Of a stretch of 64,000 bases of DNA, positions 1 to 7,889 are shown in pieces (position 1 is the stretch's first letter; every line of letters begins with the position of its first letter). The stretch comes from Anaerolineales bacterium UBA2395. GTDB taxonomy: Bacteria > Chloroflexota > Anaerolineae > Anaerolineales > Villigracilaceae. The DNA lies in contig DDSH01000021.1 in the NCBI GenBank assembly GCA_002343775.1, positions 10,019-74,018 on the forward strand, in the 5' to 3' direction. The translations under genes were made by a program, and so were the position numbers. Below the pieces are notes generated by a model. The model did no database searches. It was not told where the DNA came from and was given only the letters and a program-made list of their open reading frames with translations.

Positions 1-569
1 AAAACAGCCAGCAGAAGAAAACCAGTGGCTCCAACCAGCAGGTATGTGCTCAATGGAATGCTGCGTTCCTTCGGCAAATTCGCAGACTGGGTCACTTCGA
101 GTTTGATGAATTCGTTGAGATTGCCTGCTTCGATCTCGGCTTGAGCCTTTTCCACAAACGCATTCGCCCACGCCGAAGCGAGTTCTTCCGCTTTCTGCGG
201 GTTTTCATCATCTGCAAAGAAATGCCACCCCGCTTCGGCTGGCTGTGAGAGACTCAACCTTCCATCGCGAAGGTCTTGCATGGGAACATTTAAACTCGTC
301 AACACTTCATCTGACAGGGCGAGTTCCACCATTTTGCGGGTCTCGCGTTCGAGGTAATAAAAATCCTGCCGATCATCGTTGCCGGGAAACGATTCTTCGA
401 GGTTGAAATCCACATTGACCACGGCTCGTGCGCGGTATGGCGGCGGCGCAACGAAATAGACCGCCGCGCCCAGCAACGCACCGATCAACGAACCAAATAC
501 CCAAAAGCGCCACGCCTTGAAAAGGCGGATGAGGTCTTCGAGAGAGGGGGAGGAAAAGAGATAATTCAT
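1..569 (-). CDS. Wzz-type chain-length determinant (polysaccharide co-polymerase), C-terminus cut by window edge
   Basis: Reading leftward from the ATG at 569, about 189 codons are open to the window edge. A short cytoplasmic N-terminus is followed by a membrane segment near residues 22-41, then a Pro-rich turn (APPPYRARA) and a beta-strand start typical of the Wzz domain. A second hydrophobic segment begins near residue 172, close to the edge. This two-membrane-segment layout with a periplasmic middle belongs to Wzz/PCP proteins, which set polymer length in O-antigen, capsule and exopolysaccharide assembly in the inner membrane. No kinase part is visible. It ends the gene run that starts with the GT2 gene at 599-1396. 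The family call is good; the exact subclass cannot be set from a fragment. Confidence 0.8.
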   Translation of the reverse strand, partial: MNYLFSSPSLEDLIRLFKAWRFWVFGSLIGALLGAAVYFVAPPPYRARAVVNVDFNLEESFPGNDDRQDFYYLERETRKMVELALSDEVLTSLNVPMQDLRDGRLSLSQPAEAGWHFFADDENPQKAEELASAWANAFVEKAQAEIEAGNLNEFIKLEVTQSANLPKERSIPLSTYLLVGATGFLLLAV

Positions 570-598
570 TTTAGGTCTACAAACTTACCAATCACCAT

Positions 599-1396
599 TT
601 ATTTCTTTATCCGCCATTTCCACAGCGGACCAATGATCTTTCTTAAATAATACTTTGCCACGATCGGCGCAAAAAATCTTCCACCATCGCGGTAATGAAC
701 TCGCAGCATTTCCTTCCAGCCGCGTTCGTCGTTTACGTTGGTCTTGCTCGACGTGTGGATCCGAAAGTTCGCCCATGTCCTGCCGGGAAGATATTTAACC
801 GGCGCATGTTTGGCGATCCGTACCCACAGGTCGTAGTCCATCGCAAAGTAAAAAGACGGGTCGAGTGGACCAAGTTCCTTCCAATACTTCGCACGGAAGA
901 ACATCGTCTGCTGCGGAATGTGAACATATCCATTACGCAGTTTCTGATAATCCGTCTGGCGCGAGGCAAACCTGCCAATCGCCCTCCCGCGTTCATCAAT
1001 GAAATCACAGTCCGCGTACACCATCGCCACATCAGGATTCTCCATCAGGAACAGAGCGGCTTCTCCTACGGCTTTGGGATGATGATAGGTGTCATCCGAG
1101 TTCAACCACGCGAGGATGTCACCTTTGGCGCGCGCAAAGCCTTTGTTGATCGCATCAGTCTGACCCTTATCCGGTTCGCTGACCCATGAAGCGATACGCC
1201 CCTCGTACTTTTTAATGATGTCCACGCTGCCATCGGTCGAACCGCCGTCGATGATGATGTATTCGATATTGGGATAATCCTGTCCCAGCACCGATTGGAC
1301 CGTCGCTTCGAGGTACGCGGCTTGATTGAACGACGGCGTAATGATGGAAACGAGAGGCAAAGCAGGCGGCTTCACGGAACTATTTCCATTCCTCAT
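599..1396 (-). CDS. Family 2 glycosyltransferase (GT-A fold)
   Basis: The 265-residue product transfers a sugar from a nucleotide-sugar donor on the cytoplasmic face of the membrane. The GT2 signature is clear: a beta strand and SIITPSFNQ at about residues 17-25, the DGGSTDGS turn at 50-57, and the metal-binding LNSDD at 98-102. The segment DKGQTDAINKG (76-86) is typical of the subfamily. The start overlaps the end of the sulfotransferase gene by 17 nt, implying translational coupling. It is a close paralogue of the GT2 at 6464-7393. Donor and acceptor cannot be read from the sequence. Confidence 0.9.
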   Translation of the reverse strand: MRNGNSSVKPPALPLVSIITPSFNQAAYLEATVQSVLGQDYPNIEYIIIDGGSTDGSVDIIKKYEGRIASWVSEPDKGQTDAINKGFARAKGDILAWLNSDDTYHHPKAVGEAALFLMENPDVAMVYADCDFIDERGRAIGRFASRQTDYQKLRNGYVHIPQQTMFFRAKYWKELGPLDPSFYFAMDYDLWVRIAKHAPVKYLPGRTWANFRIHTSSKTNVNDERGWKEMLRVHYRDGGRFFAPIVAKYYLRKIIGPLWKWRIKK

Positions 1397-2303
1397 CTGA
1401 ATAAAATGATTCAGATATGCCTTCTGTCAACTTGCGCACGCGGGAAATTTCCCCGGGAGAAAGGATCTTCTTCCAGTTGTCGAGGTTGGCGCGGCTATCC
1501 AGTTTGACAGAGTGCGTTTTATTCTTCGTCAGTTTCGTGGGATTTTCGGAACTGCTCGAATTAAGGATCACGTTCTTGACACGCTCGTTAAAATCCAAAC
1601 CGAGGTTTTTGTACAAAGCCTGATACCCGCCAATGGGGTCGAGAGAAAGGTCTTCATGGCGAACCACCTGAAATTGCGGGAAAGACTCCCGGGTCGAATG
1701 AACGAAGCGGTAGATGATCTTCCACAACAGTGCTGCCTGCCCAATGATGTCATCCTTGGGGGTGGATTCCATCGCGGCACGGTCGGGTTCCAAATGATCT
1801 CGCATGAAAAGCGGCTGTTTCAGGAAGTTGTCAAAGTCGAAGTTCCAGCCGAGGCGCTTGAGACTGCTGACAAACCCACCAGGGTGACGTGCTGTGATCA
1901 CCACCTGACAATTCAATCGTTTCGCAAACCAGGGCGTGGAAAAGACTGCAAACGGGTCCTTGATCAACGCGCGCTGTCCGTGCATGCTGCCGTTGAAGAA
2001 AATGCGGAAGTCGCGCCCCATGCGCAGGAAATCTTTGACCGAGCGGATCGATCTGATCTCCAGCAAGAGATGGTATTGAAAGTTTAACAGTTCGTGGAAA
2101 GCGGACAAATACCCGGCTTCGTTCTCCTCTGTGATGTAGGTGTACCAATATTTGACGGGCACACGATACACGCCGGGACGGTGAAGCACGTTGAGCGGTT
2201 CGCTGATATACGCGGTATCCACGTCGGCGGCGAGCATTTTGCCAACCCATGTGGTGCCGCTGCGGTGTGAACCGGTCACAAGGATGGGGGTTAGGTCATT
2301 CAC
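1380..2303 (-). CDS. Sulfotransferase family protein
   Basis: A 307-residue cytosolic protein with a PAPS-binding P-loop-like 5'-phosphosulfate motif, SHRSGTTW, at residues 12-19. A later ARHPGGFVSSLKR segment fits the 3'-phosphate binding region of PAPS-dependent sulfotransferases (Sulfotransfer_3 type). It would move sulfate from PAPS to a glycan hydroxyl. It is one of four sulfotransferases in the window (also 19257, 22535, 34598), and it differs from the other three in lacking the RDxRD form of the second motif. It overlaps the genes on both sides by 8-17 nt, so it is co-translated with a GT2 and a membrane protein. Confidence 0.85.
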   Translation of the reverse strand: MNDLTPILVTGSHRSGTTWVGKMLAADVDTAYISEPLNVLHRPGVYRVPVKYWYTYITEENEAGYLSAFHELLNFQYHLLLEIRSIRSVKDFLRMGRDFRIFFNGSMHGQRALIKDPFAVFSTPWFAKRLNCQVVITARHPGGFVSSLKRLGWNFDFDNFLKQPLFMRDHLEPDRAAMESTPKDDIIGQAALLWKIIYRFVHSTRESFPQFQVVRHEDLSLDPIGGYQALYKNLGLDFNERVKNVILNSSSSENPTKLTKNKTHSVKLDSRANLDNWKKILSPGEISRVRKLTEGISESFYSDEEWK

Positions 2304-3789
2304 TTAATGCCTCCATTAAGAATTCGTCCTCCACCGGAACTGTACGGATGGAATTAACGCCATAGTATTGGGCGGCACACTGATTGATCCAGTGTGTTGG
2401 GTCATCATCCAATTCCTTGACGCCATAGAAACCAGGAAACCCGGGAATGATCAGATCTGTTTCACCCTGCGCCGCATGGCGGAGAATGTAATCTTCACGA
2501 AGGTCCCAGAGTTCCGCCCGGCGGGCATATTCAGGAGTAAGGGTTTGGACCAACCCATAGGCAATTCGTATTGGATACATGGCTGCGATCAGGATGAACA
2601 GAAAAAAGGGCGTCCACACCGTAATTTTACGGTCAAATTTGAATTCAGGGAGCCACATTCCAGTTCCAATGCCTGTCATCATCAAGGCAAGGATGAGCAG
2701 GGTGCGAGCAAGGAACCGCGCCCGTTCCACGGGGAAGCTTTGCCCAAAAACGCTGGGGGAAAAACTGGCGGCAATCAAAACCCAAAGGATGAGAACAAGA
2801 GCCACAATAAAAAGAAAGATCTGCCGATTCGCTACGACGATTGTGGATGCAGCCCCCATCTGCTTAAGAGACCAGATCAACAAAAAAGGCGCCAGAAATG
2901 ACAGGAACAGGGGCAATGGAACAGTGGTGAAGGAATCCCGGGTGAATAACAAGGCATAATAAAAAGAGTTCACCAATACCAAACCAAAGGAATTCCCGCT
3001 TGTCACATTCGAAACCGCAGGGGAGAGTGCCATCACCAAAAACCCGAGGACAATCCCCCCAAACATCCAACCAAACAATGTGACCTGCCGCCTTTTGGCT
3101 GAGGTCGAACCCTGCATCAGAATTGCCATAATCATCAAAGGGATGATAACAAGCAGAGTGGTCGTTGGCGGTTCAGAGAAACCGGCAATAAGAAAAGCGG
3201 AAATAAATACAAAAGTATAGACCAGAGGAGAAGGCGGATGTGCCTCGGCAAGGCGAGATCGGCGAACGAGAAAGGCAAAAAGGAAGGAGACAAAAACCAG
3301 CGGCGCAAAATGGGTCATCATGGCTGAACGCCAATAAATGGTTTGAAACAAGGCAGGGGCAAGGAACAAACTAAAAAATGCCAGTATCGCGCCGAGGTTG
3401 GCATCCGTCAGAACATGCCAGCGAATTCCAAGAATTCGTCGAATCTCATGCACGAGCCAGATCAAACCGATCGCCCATAGAACGACCATGCCCATGATGA
3501 CGATCTGCATGTTATCTGACCCCAGTCGTTCTCCCAGCCCAACAAATAGCAGGTTCGAATAACGATTTGCAGCGCGCCAATCGCCATCAAGATAGCGCTC
3601 CACTACTGCGCCGATCAAGGACTTATCTTCAAAGCGCATCGCTTCGCAATAATCGTCCGCGATGTAACGGGAGAACACGCCCAAATAAATATAAATACTA
3701 ATTACCAGAAGTTGAGCCAGAAATGGCAATAGTAAGGTTACAAACAAGGCAACTTGAGGTCTTGAATCTTTATTTCGAAGCACGAGCAA
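2296..3789 (-). CDS. Polytopic membrane protein, DUF6056/GT-C-like
   Basis: A 497-residue protein with about a dozen hydrophobic segments. After the first one comes SRYIADDYCEA (DDYC at residues 45-48). An acidic pair in the first extracytoplasmic loop is the catalytic signature of GT-C glycosyltransferases and is characteristic of DUF6056 proteins. It probably uses a lipid-linked sugar donor at the outer face. The start is a TTG at 3789 with AAAGGA about 6 nt upstream; a GTG two codons later is also possible. The 118-bp gap upstream is AT-rich and separates it from the GT39 gene. It overlaps the sulfotransferase gene by 8 nt. Confidence 0.65.
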   Translation of the reverse strand: MLVLRNKDSRPQVALFVTLLLPFLAQLLVISIYIYLGVFSRYIADDYCEAMRFEDKSLIGAVVERYLDGDWRAANRYSNLLFVGLGERLGSDNMQIVIMGMVVLWAIGLIWLVHEIRRILGIRWHVLTDANLGAILAFFSLFLAPALFQTIYWRSAMMTHFAPLVFVSFLFAFLVRRSRLAEAHPPSPLVYTFVFISAFLIAGFSEPPTTTLLVIIPLMIMAILMQGSTSAKRRQVTLFGWMFGGIVLGFLVMALSPAVSNVTSGNSFGLVLVNSFYYALLFTRDSFTTVPLPLFLSFLAPFLLIWSLKQMGAASTIVVANRQIFLFIVALVLILWVLIAASFSPSVFGQSFPVERARFLARTLLILALMMTGIGTGMWLPEFKFDRKITVWTPFFLFILIAAMYPIRIAYGLVQTLTPEYARRAELWDLREDYILRHAAQGETDLIIPGFPGFYGVKELDDDPTHWINQCAAQYYGVNSIRTVPVEDEFLMEALSE

Positions 3790-3907
3790 TCGGAGTCCTT
3801 TCGAAACTATTTAGCCAGAAAAATTTCAAACTGTTTACCATTCCACAACAACTTTAAAATTATTAGGAAATAATATTAAGCGAATTTCGCATTTTCACCT
3901 ATATTGA

Positions 3908-5440
3908 TCATGGTTGAAGCAGGTAGATCACATACCCATCCCCTTCGGCAAAGACAGGATATGCCTCGAGTTTTGCCTGTAAGAGAGGTTGGCGGCTGAG
4001 GTCGTTGAAGTCGGTGACAAGGAAGAGGTTTTTTTTGGTGGCGATCTCGGCGAATTGCTCGTCGAAGTCACGCTTCCCTCCCCGTTCGCTGCTATATAGC
4101 AAGTCACCATAGGTGGGCCATGAGGTTATGTATGTCCAGCCCCAATACGCAAAGCGTGAGCCGTAATCCTGCGTGAGACCCGCCAGATTATACCCGTCCG
4201 TTACCTCGCTGATTTCCGCCCACATGGCGGCTTCGGGTCGATAATCCACGGCGTTGAGTTGGTTGCGGGTGTTCCATGTCACCGCGAGGATACCCCAAAG
4301 AAGGAAAAGGTAAGAAGTAAGGCGCAAAATTTTTGTGGATGTCAGTTGTGCGAGTTTTGCAAAAAGAAAATCGGCGAGTGGCGCGAGAGACAGAGCCGCC
4401 ATTGGGATCAACGGCAGGGAATAATAATCATGGGTGGAGATGTGATAGTTGAAGTAAAGCCCAAAGACGGCATACCCCGCCCAAAGTCCGAGAATGAAGC
4501 GGCGTTTTTTTTCATCCCAAAAGAACAAAGCAAGCAGAGCAAGCATCAAGACCGAACCGCTCATCACAAGGTTGAGCATGTTGAGCCAGCCAAGGTAGTA
4601 GGATGGGCTCAAAAACAAGGTCGGGATAAAACGCCCGCTGAACTGCTGACCGAGATAATCCTCGATAAAAATTCCGTAGATGAGATACCCTGCAGCGGGC
4701 AGGATGCCCAGAGTCGCCATGACATAAATTTGCGGATTCTTGAACGCTTCTTTTATAGACCCGCGGCTGAGTGCCGCTCCCAAGCCTCCGCCAACGATGA
4801 AGAAGGCTGCCGGGAATTTGATGAAGATGGCAAACCCGCCAAAGAGACCGGCGAGGATGGCATAGAGCCATGCCCTCCCCCTTGCCTCTCTCCCAATGGA
4901 AGAGGGGTTGCGGGTGAGAGAAGCCCATTCCCAGACCGCCCACAAAAAGATGACGATGAGCATGGTCATGAGCGGATCGGGTTGGAAGCTGCGGCTGGCT
5001 ATGACAGCGTAGGGCAGGAATAGGTAAACGGCTGTGGCGGCGATGGCTCCATCATGGGAGGTGAGGCGGCGCGCAAGCAAGTATAGGAAAATGCCGCCGA
5101 CGATCCAAAACGCAGACGAGTAGATACGCGCGATCCAGACCTGCTCGCCGGTGAATTGGTACGTCCATGCGACAATGCGTTCGAAAAATTCCGGTTCGAC
5201 AGAAGCACGCAGATTCCATTGTTGGACGGCGAAGGCGCGTTCTTCGGGAGAGACGCCTGCCCGGGTTTCGTAGTACATGCCGCGCGCTTTGAGCGCCGAG
5301 AGCATCTGACGGGTGGAGTGGAAGTCGAGCGGCAGGTCGGTCAGGTCGTAGAGGCGGATGGCGATCCCGAGGGCAAATATGACCAAAAGCGCGAGGGTTC
5401 GGGCGGTTTTGGTGGAGAAAAAGGAGGTTGATTCCTGCAT
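3908..5440 (-). CDS. GT39-like (PMT/ArnT-type) membrane glycosyltransferase
   Basis: 510 residues with roughly 11-12 membrane segments. The first loop reads DLTDLPLDFHSTRQ near residues 31-44, the place where PMT/ArnT enzymes carry the catalytic acidic residue. It is a paralogue of the protein at 7888-9408: both share the loop, the ILAGLFGGFA-type helix and the C-terminal TQDYG and TDFNDLSRQPLL regions. It probably transfers a sugar from a polyprenyl-phosphate donor outside the cytoplasmic membrane. A palindromic repeat is translated in frame at about residues 174-190 (4872-4920). The acceptor is unknown. Confidence 0.8.
   Translation of the reverse strand: MQESTSFFSTKTARTLALLVIFALGIAIRLYDLTDLPLDFHSTRQMLSALKARGMYYETRAGVSPEERAFAVQQWNLRASVEPEFFERIVAWTYQFTGEQVWIARIYSSAFWIVGGIFLYLLARRLTSHDGAIAATAVYLFLPYAVIASRSFQPDPLMTMLIVIFLWAVWEWASLTRNPSSIGREARGRAWLYAILAGLFGGFAIFIKFPAAFFIVGGGLGAALSRGSIKEAFKNPQIYVMATLGILPAAGYLIYGIFIEDYLGQQFSGRFIPTLFLSPSYYLGWLNMLNLVMSGSVLMLALLALFFWDEKKRRFILGLWAGYAVFGLYFNYHISTHDYYSLPLIPMAALSLAPLADFLFAKLAQLTSTKILRLTSYLFLLWGILAVTWNTRNQLNAVDYRPEAAMWAEISEVTDGYNLAGLTQDYGSRFAYWGWTYITSWPTYGDLLYSSERGGKRDFDEQFAEIATKKNLFLVTDFNDLSRQPLLQAKLEAYPVFAEGDGYVIYLLQP
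4872..4920. repeat. Palindromic GC-rich repeat inserted in frame in the GT39 gene
   Basis: On the minus strand it begins CTCTCACCC, contains CTCTTCCATTGGGAGAG (a hairpin core) and ends in a G-rich run. It resembles the intergenic copy at 5823-5900 in both ends and core. It is translated as an Arg/Ser/Gly-rich stretch in a protein loop, a composition unlike the membrane protein around it. The paralogous gene at 7888-9408 carries a different palindrome at the same residue position (8847-8886). Confidence 0.7.
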
Positions 5441-5655
5441 AGGGCGGGTCTATTGTAACGCAGGTTTATGAGGGGAAAATTGGGATTGGGATCGAGGTTC
5501 TTCAACGCAAAGTCGGCAAGACTTCGAGATCTTTCATTGCGATCCTACGCTTTTGTGTTAATTTTTTAGGCGCAATCCATGTTGGTCGCAAACGGGTTTA
5601 ACATGACTCACCTCGAAATTAAGGTTTCGCGGGTGAGTTCGTTTTTAGAGCGAAT

Positions 5656-5734
5656 GGGACGCGGATCAACGCTGAAAACGCGGATTTTTTAGAACTTTTC
5701 TGCACGCTTCGCAGTCTGCGCTCGTCCGCGTCCC
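5656..5734. repeat. MITE-like 79-bp element, gene-less relative of the GxxExxY element
   Basis: It has perfect 10-bp terminal inverted repeats GGGACGCGGA / TCCGCGTCCC. The left 31 bp match the left end of the element at 7402-7889 at 26 positions. The right 19 bp (5715-5733) are identical to 7870-7888. No open reading frame lies between the ends. It looks like an internally deleted, non-autonomous form of the same element. Confidence 0.65.
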
Positions 5735-5822
5735 AGATTAAGTTCGGGGTTAATGATGTTTAGTGCTTCTCTTCCCATCTCTTCAAAATTAACCCGAGTT
5801 GCTACCATGATTGCAAAAACCT

Positions 5823-5900
5823 CCCTCACCCCATTAACAAGGCTTTTCCCCCTCTCCCGTTGGGACGTGTGCCACAAAGTGGTAGAGGGCAGGGTGAGGG
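5823..5900. repeat. Palindromic intergenic repeat with 9-bp terminal inverted repeats
   Basis: The ends are CCCTCACCC (5823-5831) and GGGTGAGGG (5892-5900), with an inner CCCTCTCCCGTTGGGA block. It belongs to the same family as the copy inside the GT39 gene at 4872-4920. The middle carries ACGTGTGCCACAAAGTGG, which is absent from the short copy. Confidence 0.65.
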
Positions 5901-6181
5901 CTTTTAGCGAAGAATCATGACTATCTGCTGTAAAGCGGCAACTTGGGTTAATTATTTTCCTCAACCTCCCAATTTAACTTCATATAGCAGGTAGAAAACC
6001 AGAATGTTCCACAACCTGAGCCGTGCGAGATAAAGACTTCACGGCAACCGGAATACCCATCGCCCGAAACCCGGGTTTTCGAGTATCATCCACGCAAGCA
6101 CAGACGGGAACCTCCCAACCTTCATCAACGCACCCCGGAGTATTAGCGGACGAAAGTCCCCAGCACAAACCGGAGCGGCAT

Positions 6182-6475
6182 ATGAAACAGGATGAGTTCG
6201 TTATCTTCGCCGAGTTGAACCGAGAGAGATTCGAGGACATCCTCGAAAGGCTGATGAAGTTCTTTCGTCCGGTCCAGTTCGGCAGGCAGGGCGATGACTG
6301 GATCTGGGTACACTTCGACAACGGCAAGATCGACATCGACACCTTCACCTCGGACAATTTACAGGTCAAGGGCAAAAAGGGACAAGCCAGATCTGCCAAA
6401 GAGATCCTCGATTGTTTGGATAAGGATTGGATCGTGAAGAAATTCAATCCGCCACAGGCAGACTCAACCCGCTAA
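6182..6475 (+). CDS. Small hypothetical protein (97 aa)
   Basis: One of four plus-strand genes in the window. The ATG at 6182 is preferred because CGGAG lies about 6 nt upstream; an ATG 53 codons earlier would add a Ser/Pro-rich stretch without coding character. The product is charged and probably soluble, with no membrane segment or signal peptide. Central features are RFEDILERLMKFF, GDDWIWVHFDNGKIDID and a C-terminal lysine-rich helix. I do not recognise the family. Its 3' end overlaps the convergent GT2 gene by 12 nt. The antisense frame is Ser-rich and looks like a shadow. Confidence 0.6.
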   Translation: MKQDEFVIFAELNRERFEDILERLMKFFRPVQFGRQGDDWIWVHFDNGKIDIDTFTSDNLQVKGKKGQARSAKEILDCLDKDWIVKKFNPPQADSTR

Positions 6476-7393
6476 GTTCTTTTTTCTGCGCTGCAAAACC
6501 GCTTCGCGTAATTTCCCCAACCCCAGCAGATTCAAAAGACTCGAAACGAGAAGGTTCATCCGCGCCAGAGCCGTGGGAGGATGGATAAAAAGCGCGCGCA
6601 TCCATGCGACGAGGGCTTGGGCGGGAAGTCCGCCATCGAGCAGGTAACGCGCATCTACACGATGAGCGGAAGCGCGAGCGCGGCGATGGATGCTTGAGAG
6701 AATCGGTGAGAGAGACTGATCTTTCTCAACGACATCGAGAATACGGAAGGCTTCACGCCCAAACTCTGCGGCTTTGGCGCGGTTCTTCGCTTCGGCGTGA
6801 TAACGCGCGGCAGCCCAGGTCTGGTCTACGTGCAGGATGCGCCCGTGTTTGGCAATTTGGATCCAAAGCAAATGGTCGAGCAGAAAATGGAAGGAGAGGT
6901 CAAGTCCGCTCGTTTTTTGCAGGGCAGAGCGACGCATGAAAACCGCAGGCTGACCAATGATCTGAAAACAAAGCAGGTCTTCGAGCGTGAGTTGTTTGTA
7001 AGTCAGTGTATTGAAGGTCGCGCCGTTCTCGTCCACGGCGAGCATGTTGCCATAGACCAGCACGACATCTGGATTCTCATCAAAGATTTTCACCGCCGCA
7101 GACACGGTTCCGGGGAGATAAAAGTCATCGGAGTTGAGCCAGGCAATGATGTCACCGGAGGCGCGGGCAAATCCCTTGTTGATGGCGTCAGCTTGTCCGT
7201 TATCCTTTTGCGATTCCCAATAGGTTAATTCGTCTGCATACTTTTCGATAGTATCAACACTTCCATCGGTGGAAGCACCATCCATGACAATGTATTCGAT
7301 GTGTGGATGATCCTGAGACAACACAGATCGGATCGTCTGCTCAAGATATTTGGCTTGGTTGAAGGAAGGGGTGATGATGGAAACGAGGGTCAT
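6464..7393 (-). CDS. Family 2 glycosyltransferase
   Basis: 309 residues from the ATG at 7393. A longer frame starts at 7450, but its extra 19 residues come from the terminal repeat of the neighbouring mobile element, so the shorter start is chosen. VSIITPSFNQAKYLE, the DGASTDGS turn and the LNSDD metal motif place it in GT2. It closely resembles the GT2 at 599-1396 over the first 110 residues, then has a longer C-terminal helical tail. Together with the GT39 gene at 7888 it repeats the GT2/GT39 pair seen at 599 and 3908. Sugar specificity is unknown. Confidence 0.88.
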   Translation of the reverse strand: MTLVSIITPSFNQAKYLEQTIRSVLSQDHPHIEYIVMDGASTDGSVDTIEKYADELTYWESQKDNGQADAINKGFARASGDIIAWLNSDDFYLPGTVSAAVKIFDENPDVVLVYGNMLAVDENGATFNTLTYKQLTLEDLLCFQIIGQPAVFMRRSALQKTSGLDLSFHFLLDHLLWIQIAKHGRILHVDQTWAAARYHAEAKNRAKAAEFGREAFRILDVVEKDQSLSPILSSIHRRARASAHRVDARYLLDGGLPAQALVAWMRALFIHPPTALARMNLLVSSLLNLLGLGKLREAVLQRRKKNLAG

Positions 7394-7401
7394 ATTTTTA
7401 T

Positions 7402-7889
7402 AGGACACTGATAAACACTGAAAACGCGGATTCTTTATTTTTGTTCCCAAGTATAGGTCTTGTGGTAATTTTCATAGATTTTCCGCTTGAAATCAGGCTT
7501 TGGACCAAAATTCAAGAGCAGCCCAACTTCATACGGGGTTGCGCGAAGATAATTTAGCAATTGAGCCTCATACTCGGCTAAAAGACGAGAAACTGCTTTC
7601 AATTCTACAAGGACTACATCATTTACCAGCAGATCAGAGAAATATTCGCCGACAACTTGATTTTGGAAATAAACAAGAATTCTCGCCTGTTGTTCGACTT
7701 TCAGTCCCAAAGAAGCCAACGCAAGCACCATTGCGTTTTCGTAGACTTTTTCCAGAAAGCCGTATCCAAGCTGAGGATATACGATCTTATAAAACGCATG
7801 AAGGATTTTTTCAGTTACATCCTTATGTTTCAATTCCACCTGATTATTCATCAAAAGCCTCCGCGTTTATCTGCGCTCGTCCGCGTCCT
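7402..7889. mobile_element. Terminal-inverted-repeat element carrying a GxxExxY gene
   Basis: The right end reads CTGCGCTCGTCCGCGTCC(T) up to 7889 and the left end starts AGGACACTGATAAACACTGA at 7402. The ends are inverted repeats in degraded form on the left; the short relative at 5656-5734 keeps perfect ones. Between them lies only the GxxExxY gene. The right end abuts the GT39 gene, whose TAG stop is formed with the element's last bases, and the left end sits just before the GT2 start. No transposase is encoded, so mobility in trans is an inference. Confidence 0.55.
7435..7854 (-). CDS. GxxExxY protein (PDDEXK-like small protein)
   Basis: 139 residues matching the GxxExxY family: GYGFLEKVYENAM near residues 30-42 carries the name-giving G..E..Y pattern. 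VLVELKAVSRLLAEYEAQLLNYL is the conserved central helix, and a GLLLNFGPKPDFKRKIY tail is also typical. The family is distantly related to PD-(D/E)XK nucleases and its cellular role is not settled. The gene fills the TIR element at 7402-7889 and splits a GT2/GT39 pair, so it is probably a passenger unrelated to polysaccharide synthesis. Confidence 0.88.
   Translation of the reverse strand: MMNNQVELKHKDVTEKILHAFYKIVYPQLGYGFLEKVYENAMVLALASLGLKVEQQARILVYFQNQVVGEYFSDLLVNDVVLVELKAVSRLLAEYEAQLLNYLRATPYEVGLLLNFGPKPDFKRKIYENYHKTYTWEQK

Larger units (their letters stand above)
5441..6181. other. 741-bp gene-free spacer with hairpin, MITE-like element and palindrome
   Basis: No convincing gene is seen here on either strand. 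It holds a hairpin at about 5608-5640 (CTCACC and GGGTGAG arms with a TTAAGG loop), a 79-bp terminal-inverted-repeat element (5656-5734), and a 78-bp palindromic repeat (5823-5900). The stretch 5995-6181 leads into the plus-strand gene at 6182 and is open in two frames, but neither looks coding. It separates two blocks that each hold a GT2 and a GT39 gene. Confidence 0.6.

Noticed and set aside
5689..5964. 91-codon minus-strand frame in the left spacer
   Set aside because: It reads through the MITE-like end and the palindromic repeat, so its sequence is explained by repeats.
5980..6447. 155-codon minus-strand frame antisense to the small gene at 6182-6475
   Set aside because: Ser/Cys-rich composition, no SD or recognisable domain, and the plus-strand frame has a good SD and normal protein composition.
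7504..7513. A third CCAAAATTCA site
   Set aside because: It lies inside the GxxExxY gene and lacks the TGAATT half, so it is probably chance.
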